Origin: Competibacteraceae bacterium UBA2788
Lineage (GTDB): Bacteria; Pseudomonadota; Gammaproteobacteria; Competibacterales; Competibacteraceae
NCBI GenBank assembly: GCA_002352185.1
Contig: DEHY01000041.1
Coordinates: forward strand, 40,593-61,220
DNA: 20,628 nt
Direction: 5' to 3'
The translations under genes were made by a program, and so were the position numbers. Within the stretch, counting starts at the first letter, position 1. The number at the start of each line of letters is the position of its first letter. Positions 16,331 to 20,628 of the stretch are shown here, piece by piece. The notes beneath the pieces were generated by a model, which was not told the DNA's origin, searched no databases, and saw nothing but the letters and a program-made list of their open reading frames with translations.

Positions 16331-16370
16331 CCTTTTCCCTCACTCTACCCTCCCCTGCGGGGAGGGAGCC
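16331..16370 (-). repeat. REP-like intergenic hairpin element, copy B; possible fliC terminator
   Basis: CCCTCCCC (16348-16355) and GGGGAGGG (16359-16366) form a strong 8-bp stem with a three-base loop. Read on the minus strand the tail is TAGAGTGAGGGAAAAGG, close to the tail of copy A. It starts about 40 bases after the fliC stop, so it could end or slow fliC transcription or protect its mRNA, although it lacks a T-run. GAACCACC (16325-16332) and GGTGGTTC (16396-16403) flank it as an outer inverted repeat. Confidence 0.65.
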
Positions 16371-16407
16371 GTAGCGCCGCCGGGTATCGCGGAGCGGTGG
16401 TTCAGAC

Positions 16408-17877
16408 TTACCGCAGCAATTGCAGCACACCCTGTTGCGACTGATTGGCCTGGGCCAGCATCGCAATGCCGGCCTGTTGCAGGATCTGGCCGCGACTCAA
16501 TGCGCCGGTTTCCTTGGCAAAGTCGGCATCCTGAATCCGCGACCGCGCTTCACTGATATTCTCGGATGTGGTTTGCAGATTATTGATGGTCGATCCAAAG
16601 CGGTTCTGCACTGCGCCTAAATCCGCCCGCAGGTCGTCAATGAAGCTGAGCGCCTTATCCAGCACCGAGAGCGCGTCATTAGCGCCGGTCTGCGTGGTGA
16701 CATTAACGGACCCCACATCGCTCAGCGAAGAGGTTCCGGCAGCCAGCGTGCCACTGGCGATTGACACCGAGAAGCCCTTGCCGGATTCGAGGATCACCCG
16801 GCCTCCCACGGTGGCGGTGGCGGCGCCGCTGGAGATACCCGTTGCCGCGCCGGCGAGTACGTTGCCATTCTGGTCCATGCCCTGCACCGACCACGTACCC
16901 ACTGAACTTGCTGAACTCCCGCCCACGATCTTGATGTCATAGCCGTCCGTATTTTCAAGGAGGAGGCCGTTATTGGTGCTATTGATCTGGGCGGTGATTC
17001 CTGTGGTGCCGGCCTTGTCGTTGATCGCCGCCGCCAACCCCGCCAAATCCGTTGCGCCCGAAGTGGTGCCCATGCTGGCGGAAATGGTGGCTGCCGTCGT
17101 ATTTTGTCCGGTTAACTGGAAGACGATCGCGCCAGTGGCTGTGATCTTCAAATCCGCCTGAGTAATCGATCGTGCGCTGACCCCGGTTTGCGAAGTCAGA
17201 TTGTTGACGGTTGCAGCGATATTGCGTGCGCTCGAACCCGCCGCCGCGATGTTGGCGCTGGCGGTTCCCACCGAACCATTGATGGTCAAGGCGCCAGAAC
17301 CCGTGGTGCTGTTTGTTGCGCCTGTTGACGCCACCAGAGTTGCGGAAGCCGAAAACACCCGCTGGGCGCCCAGCGACGACGCTTGCGCATTACCGGCGCT
17401 GACTGCAATCGTCTGGTTGGCATTGGCGCCGACATGAAACTTCTGGGCGGTAAAGGTGCCATCCAGCAGATTCTTGCCGTTGAACGCCGTGGTGTTGGCG
17501 ATGCGGTTCAATTCTTGCTGCAACTGCCCGATTTCCTTCTGTAACGAGCTACGGTCAGTGCCGGTGTTGGTGTCGTTGGCCGACTGCACCGCCAGTTCGC
17601 GCATCCGCTGCAGAATGTTGGTGGATTCCTGCAACGCGCCTTCCGCAGTCTGGGCCAGGGAGATACCGTCATTAGCGTTGCGCACCGCCTGGTTGAGGCC
17701 GCGAATCTGGGATGACATGCGATCAGCAATAGCAATGCCCGCCACGTCATCCTTGGCCGAATTGATCCGCAGACCGGATGACAGGCGCTCCATACTGGTT
17801 GAGAGAATGCCGGCGCTGTTATTCAGTTGCCGCTGCGCGTTCAGTGCCGATTGGTTGTTGTTGATGACGAGTGCCAT
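16408..17877 (-). CDS. fliC: Flagellin FliC
   Basis: This is the filament subunit. The 489-residue protein has the conserved D0/D1 start ([30 protein letters not shown] at 28-47 as landmark), the sequence [13 protein letters not shown] (89-101) that contains the TLR5-recognised surface in other flagellins (Q90, R91, L95 here), a variable Ser/Thr/Ala/Gly-rich centre (about 165-400), and the C-terminal D1/D0 part with [21 protein letters not shown], ending in [11 protein letters not shown] (479-489). The central Ser/Thr are possible O-glycosylation sites; the neighbouring glycosyltransferase makes this plausible but not shown. GAGGAGA about eight bases upstream supports the ATG. A sigma-28 promoter lies about 90-115 bp upstream. 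Only one flagellin gene is present in the window. Confidence 0.97.
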   Translation of the reverse strand: MALVINNNQSALNAQRQLNNSAGILSTSMERLSSGLRINSAKDDVAGIAIADRMSSQIRGLNQAVRNANDGISLAQTAEGALQESTNILQRMRELAVQSANDTNTGTDRSSLQKEIGQLQQELNRIANTTAFNGKNLLDGTFTAQKFHVGANANQTIAVSAGNAQASSLGAQRVFSASATLVASTGATNSTTGSGALTINGSVGTASANIAAAGSSARNIAATVNNLTSQTGVSARSITQADLKITATGAIVFQLTGQNTTAATISASMGTTSGATDLAGLAAAINDKAGTTGITAQINSTNNGLLLENTDGYDIKIVGGSSASSVGTWSVQGMDQNGNVLAGAATGISSGAATATVGGRVILESGKGFSVSIASGTLAAGTSSLSDVGSVNVTTQTGANDALSVLDKALSFIDDLRADLGAVQNRFGSTINNLQTTSENISEARSRIQDADFAKETGALSRGQILQQAGIAMLAQANQSQQGVLQLLR

Positions 17878-17967
17878 GACGATATCTCCTCAAATGCATC
17901 TGTATACCTTGGGCAACCGGGTTGGTTGCCCCTGAGACCTTGGCGGATCATCCCGCCTTGATCTCAT

Positions 17968-17994
17968 CTATCGGCGGCTGGCGGCGAGGCTTTA
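17968..17994 (-). promoter_or_regulatory. Sigma-28 (FliA) promoter of fliC
   Basis: On the minus strand TAAA (17994-17991), 15 bases, then GCCGATAG (17975-17968), against the consensus TAAA-N15-GCCGATAA: one mismatch. Transcription would start near 17960, leaving about 83 bases before the fliC ATG. This fits late-class expression. Confidence 0.9.
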
Positions 17995-18120
17995 GGGGTA
18001 ACGGAGAATTTTTTTGATAGTAATGCTTCAAAAAATATACATTAACTTGGCCCAGAGGCTGCGTAAAATCTAATTAATTGTTTAATAACCATTTTTCAAG
18101 CATATCCTAATGAATTGTCG
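17995..18120. other. AT-rich intergenic stretch between the TPR gene and fliC
   Basis: The stretch is rich in A and T runs (for example TTTTTTTG near 18010 and AAAAAATATAC near 18030) and contrasts with the GC-rich genes around it. It lies directly upstream of the fliC -35 region and could act as an UP-type or regulator-binding region. I see no gene, no strong hairpin and no clear second promoter in it. Confidence 0.45.
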
Positions 18121-18831
18121 TCATTCCGGCGCCTGTCCAGAGCCTGGGTGTTCCGCGAGCGGTTGGCTGCGCTGCTTTAACGCCTGTTCCAGGTTACGGC
18201 GAGCCTCATTGAAATCGGGCTGCAACGCGACCGCTCGGCGAAAGCTGACGATGGCATCTTCCCAGCGACCCAATTCTGCATAAATCTTCCCCAAATTATT
18301 ACAGGCCAGCACATGACCGGGATTTAGCTTCAGCGTTTGTTGATAGCTCGCCGCCGCGTCTTCCAGCCTTCCCAAACCTTGCAACGCCTTACCCAGGTTA
18401 TTATGGTAGGTATCCGCCGATGGATTTTCCCGCAACGCCTGACGAATCAGGCGTTCGGCAGTCTGATGATCGCCGCGCTGGGAATAAATAACCCCCAGCA
18501 GATGCAAAGCATCAATATATTCCGGTCGTGCCTCAAACACCTGGCGGTACACGGCTTCCGCATCATCCAAGCGCTTGGCGCGATGCCACTCGGCGGCTTG
18601 CATTAACAACTGCTGATAAAGGCCATCTGCTTCTTTTGGTTGTCGTGTTTTGGCCCGTTGTTCCGCCAGATCAATAGCTTGCGTTAGAGTAAGTGACTGA
18701 CCATCAACTTGTACCGCAAGTTGCTGATTGCCGCGCATCAGGCTTTGCAATAGCATCACGGCTGCATTACGGGACGTGGACGAAGATTTGGAACGGGTTG
18801 AATCACCGTGCGGACGTTTTTTCTGTGGCAT
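18121..18831 (-). CDS. TPR-repeat protein beside the flagellin gene
   Basis: The 236-residue protein has a basic, Ser-rich N-terminus (1-24), a short helical lead, and four TPR units exactly 34 residues apart (about 71-104, 105-138, 139-172, 173-206). The third and fourth are near-consensus: NNLGKALQGLGRLEDAAASY and NNLGKIYAELGRWEDAIVSF. There is no signal peptide, so it is probably cytoplasmic. TPR modules bind partner proteins; in flagellar glycosylation islands such proteins often accompany glycosyltransferases, which fits its place between a glycosyltransferase gene and fliC, but no catalytic domain is present here. AAGGAGG eight bases upstream gives a strong ribosome site. Role in flagellin modification or export is inference. 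Confidence 0.85.
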   Translation of the reverse strand: MPQKKRPHGDSTRSKSSSTSRNAAVMLLQSLMRGNQQLAVQVDGQSLTLTQAIDLAEQRAKTRQPKEADGLYQQLLMQAAEWHRAKRLDDAEAVYRQVFEARPEYIDALHLLGVIYSQRGDHQTAERLIRQALRENPSADTYHNNLGKALQGLGRLEDAAASYQQTLKLNPGHVLACNNLGKIYAELGRWEDAIVSFRRAVALQPDFNEARRNLEQALKQRSQPLAEHPGSGQAPE

Positions 18832-18976
18832 TGCGATGTCCTCCTTTTGGACAGAGATGTTTCCTTACCGTGCTGAAGTGTTCGAATCACCGCCTGCATC
18901 AATCTCCATAAGGTTAGCTCCGGCCTTGCCCAACGTGCGATGCCAGGCTCATGAAACCAGAAATATCATGGCGCCT

Positions 18977-20628
18977 CTACCCCGGCAGCAATGCCCGCAG
19001 CCATTCATCCAAGTGCTGATCCAGCATCCAGTTGGATAGCACCCACTCGCGCAACCGTTCACCCTCGGCGCGGGTCGCGTCTAAATCATGAACATGGGCG
19101 CGAACCGCCTCGATCCACGCTTTCGGATTATTGGGAACGCGGGTTACTGGCGCATTCTGGTACGGCAGAATATCAGTGCAAATTACGGGATAGCCAACTG
19201 CGCCATATTCCAGCAACCGCAAATTGCTCTTGGCGGCATTAAAGCGGTTGAGTTCGAGCGGCGCAATCGCCAGATCAAGATCAAGCATTGCCATAGCCGC
19301 CGGATATTGATCAAACGGAACCGCGTTATGCACTTCGGCGACATGATAACGGAGCTTCGGCGGGCACATACCCATAAAAATCCACTCTACCTCATTGGCT
19401 GTGGCCTCAACCACCGGCAGGATAAATTCGAGATCGCCACCGTGCTGTTGTGCCCCGGCCCAGCCGATTCGTGGTTTACGCCGCTCATTCCTGGGTGGTT
19501 TTAAGTCACCCCACCGAAAACGCTCCAAATAGTTTGGCACCACATGAATATCGGCGACCATGTCACGCAACGCTTCGGCCATAATCTCATTGGTGACAAT
19601 TACCCGGTGACAGAAAGAGATCGCCCGTCGCACCCGGGCTTTGGTATCCTTGCCAAAGTACTTGCGCGCTGCGCTCTTTTGCGGCACGGAAAATACTATA
19701 TCGTCCTGGCCGAATACCCGAAACAGATCAGGCAATAATTCGGCATAACTTTGCAGATCATCCAAGTGGAAATCGGAAAATGCATTTTGCAGAAACAGGG
19801 TAGTAGGTTTGGCTCTGATGAGTTCGGGAATTGAAGGTAGAAACCGCTTATCACTGTTCAACGGCGGCAACAAAAAGCTGCATATCTGCCCACTATTCGT
19901 AAGTTCCTTAATTGGCCCAATAACCCGGTATTGTCCCACCCCCATTTGATCTGGTGGTTGCGCAATGATGCGTGGCAACGGTTCCAGGTCGGGATGCCAT
20001 GGCACATCGAAATCACCATCAATCATCCACCCACGTTGTCGTAAACTTAGATGGCGGTTGTAAGCAGGATCATTGCCTAATCGAGAACCCCATTTTTTGA
20101 TGAATGCTTTTTGCGCGGAAGAATTATTCTTATCCTGCTTATTATCATTCTCTGTATTGAAATTTTTGTTATCTTGTTGCGCCAGCGTTACAAAAGGCGT
20201 CCAGATAATCTGGTAGCCTCGATCACTGATTTTAAGGCAAAAATCAGCGTCATAGTAAAGGGTAGAAAAGTCTTTTTCATCAAAGCCACCAATCTCAAAA
20301 AACAAATCCTTACGCACTAGCATGCAAGAAGCTGCTACAGCCGAAAAATTTTGGGCCAGTTGAGCGCGCCCCATATATCCAGGCTCAGCCAATGGCAAAT
20401 CCATACTGATATAATCAACAGCTCCGCCAAGCCCAATAATCATACCGGCATGCTTCACTCGCCGATCAAGCGATACCAAACGGCAGCCGACTACACCCAC
20501 ATCCGGGCGAATGCCAATCGCCACAAGGCGATTCAGCCAATTTTCCTGTAAAACCATAGTGCCATTATCTAATAGAAGCAGCAATTTTCCTTTAGCATGG
20601 CGAGCCGCAAAGTTACTAATAGCCGGAG
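18977..20628 (-). CDS. Two-domain glycosyltransferase (GT2-like plus GT4/GT1-like), 5' end outside window
   Basis: The frame is open to the right edge, giving 549 visible residues. The first part is the end of a GT2-type fold: NFAARHAKGKLLLLLDNGT (residues 5-23), VGVVGCRL, HAGMIIGLGG, and GGFDEKDFSTLYYDADFCLK (ends only as landmarks), then IIWTPFV. The second part is GT-B-like: IGWAGAQQHGGDLEFI, VPFDQYPAAMAMLDL, and KSNLRLLEYGAVGYPVICTD near the C-terminus. Such fused transferases are common next to flagellin genes and are thought to glycosylate it. In the GT2 part the usual metal-binding Asp of the NND-type motif appears as Gly (DNG), so that domain may be altered or inactive. The next gene, the TPR protein, starts 145 bp downstream. 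Base composition falls sharply in AT-rich patches (20 of 60 G+C at 20101-20160). Confidence 0.87.
   Translation of the reverse strand, partial: PAISNFAARHAKGKLLLLLDNGTMVLQENWLNRLVAIGIRPDVGVVGCRLVSLDRRVKHAGMIIGLGGAVDYISMDLPLAEPGYMGRAQLAQNFSAVAASCMLVRKDLFFEIGGFDEKDFSTLYYDADFCLKISDRGYQIIWTPFVTLAQQDNKNFNTENDNKQDKNNSSAQKAFIKKWGSRLGNDPAYNRHLSLRQRGWMIDGDFDVPWHPDLEPLPRIIAQPPDQMGVGQYRVIGPIKELTNSGQICSFLLPPLNSDKRFLPSIPELIRAKPTTLFLQNAFSDFHLDDLQSYAELLPDLFRVFGQDDIVFSVPQKSAARKYFGKDTKARVRRAISFCHRVIVTNEIMAEALRDMVADIHVVPNYLERFRWGDLKPPRNERRKPRIGWAGAQQHGGDLEFILPVVEATANEVEWIFMGMCPPKLRYHVAEVHNAVPFDQYPAAMAMLDLDLAIAPLELNRFNAAKSNLRLLEYGAVGYPVICTDILPYQNAPVTRVPNNPKAWIEAVRAHVHDLDATRAEGERLREWVLSNWMLDQHLDEWLRALLPG

Noticed and set aside
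16273..16366. CRISPR-like array between flaG and fliC
   Set aside because: The repeated hairpins are only two, inverted relative to each other and imperfect, with no regular spacers; they fit REP-like elements.
18917..18930. GG-N10-GC sigma-54 candidate before the TPR gene
   Set aside because: Core spacing fits, but the -24 and -12 blocks (GGCAAGG and GAGC) match poorly and the bare GG-N10-GC pattern is frequent by chance in GC-rich DNA.

Overview
The window is the core of a polar-flagellum locus from a gammaproteobacterium. The gene order (glycosyltransferase, TPR protein, fliC, flaG, fliD, flaG-like gene, fliS, fliT, PilZ-like gene, fleQ, fliEFGHIJK), a FleQ-type master regulator, a sigma-54 promoter before fliE, a sigma-28 promoter before fliC and a MotD/DUF2802 pair all match the Pseudomonas/Vibrio flagellar plan. 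High GC in the structural genes and the CCCTCTCCC/GGGAGAGGG type of intergenic repeat suggest a Chromatiales- or Competibacter-like lineage, but the genus cannot be fixed from sequence alone.

Layout. Positions 1-1083 (plus strand) hold the 3' part of a stator gene (motD) and a small membrane-anchored DUF2802 protein, presumably the end of a che-mot operon outside the window. Everything else is on the minus strand and reads right to left. 20628-18977 is the 3' part of a large two-domain glycosyltransferase, followed by a four-repeat TPR protein (18831-18121). Next come flagellin (17877-16408), flaG, the cap gene fliD, a second FlaG-like gene, the export chaperones fliS and fliT, a divergent tPilZ-like gene and fleQ (11712-10261). 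The operon fliE-fliF-fliG-fliH-fliI-fliJ-fliK (10007-1166) completes the locus with tight spacing or short overlaps.

How it works together. A sigma-70-like promoter probably drives fleQ. FleQ with sigma-54 would then activate fliE-fliK, which encode the MS ring and rod adaptor (FliF, FliE), the rotor (FliG), the export ATPase complex (FliH, FliI, FliJ) and the hook-length ruler (FliK). Late genes follow: fliC from a sigma-28 promoter, its cap FliD, and the chaperones FliS and FliT. The glycosyltransferase and TPR protein beside fliC may serve flagellin glycosylation. FleQ keeps the residues used for c-di-GMP binding in Pseudomonas, and a tPilZ-like gene lies next to it, so c-di-GMP control is likely.

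Most unusual points: a 999-residue FliK with six in-frame 147-bp tandem repeats, two of them 143/147 identical; a second diverged FlaG-like gene between fliD and fliS; no fleSR pair between fleQ and fliE; three copies of one small hairpin repeat in the intergenic gaps; a degenerate GT2 motif and AT-rich composition in the glycosyltransferase. I found no RNA gene, CRISPR array, insertion sequence or defence system. No gap without a gene exceeds about 255 bases.
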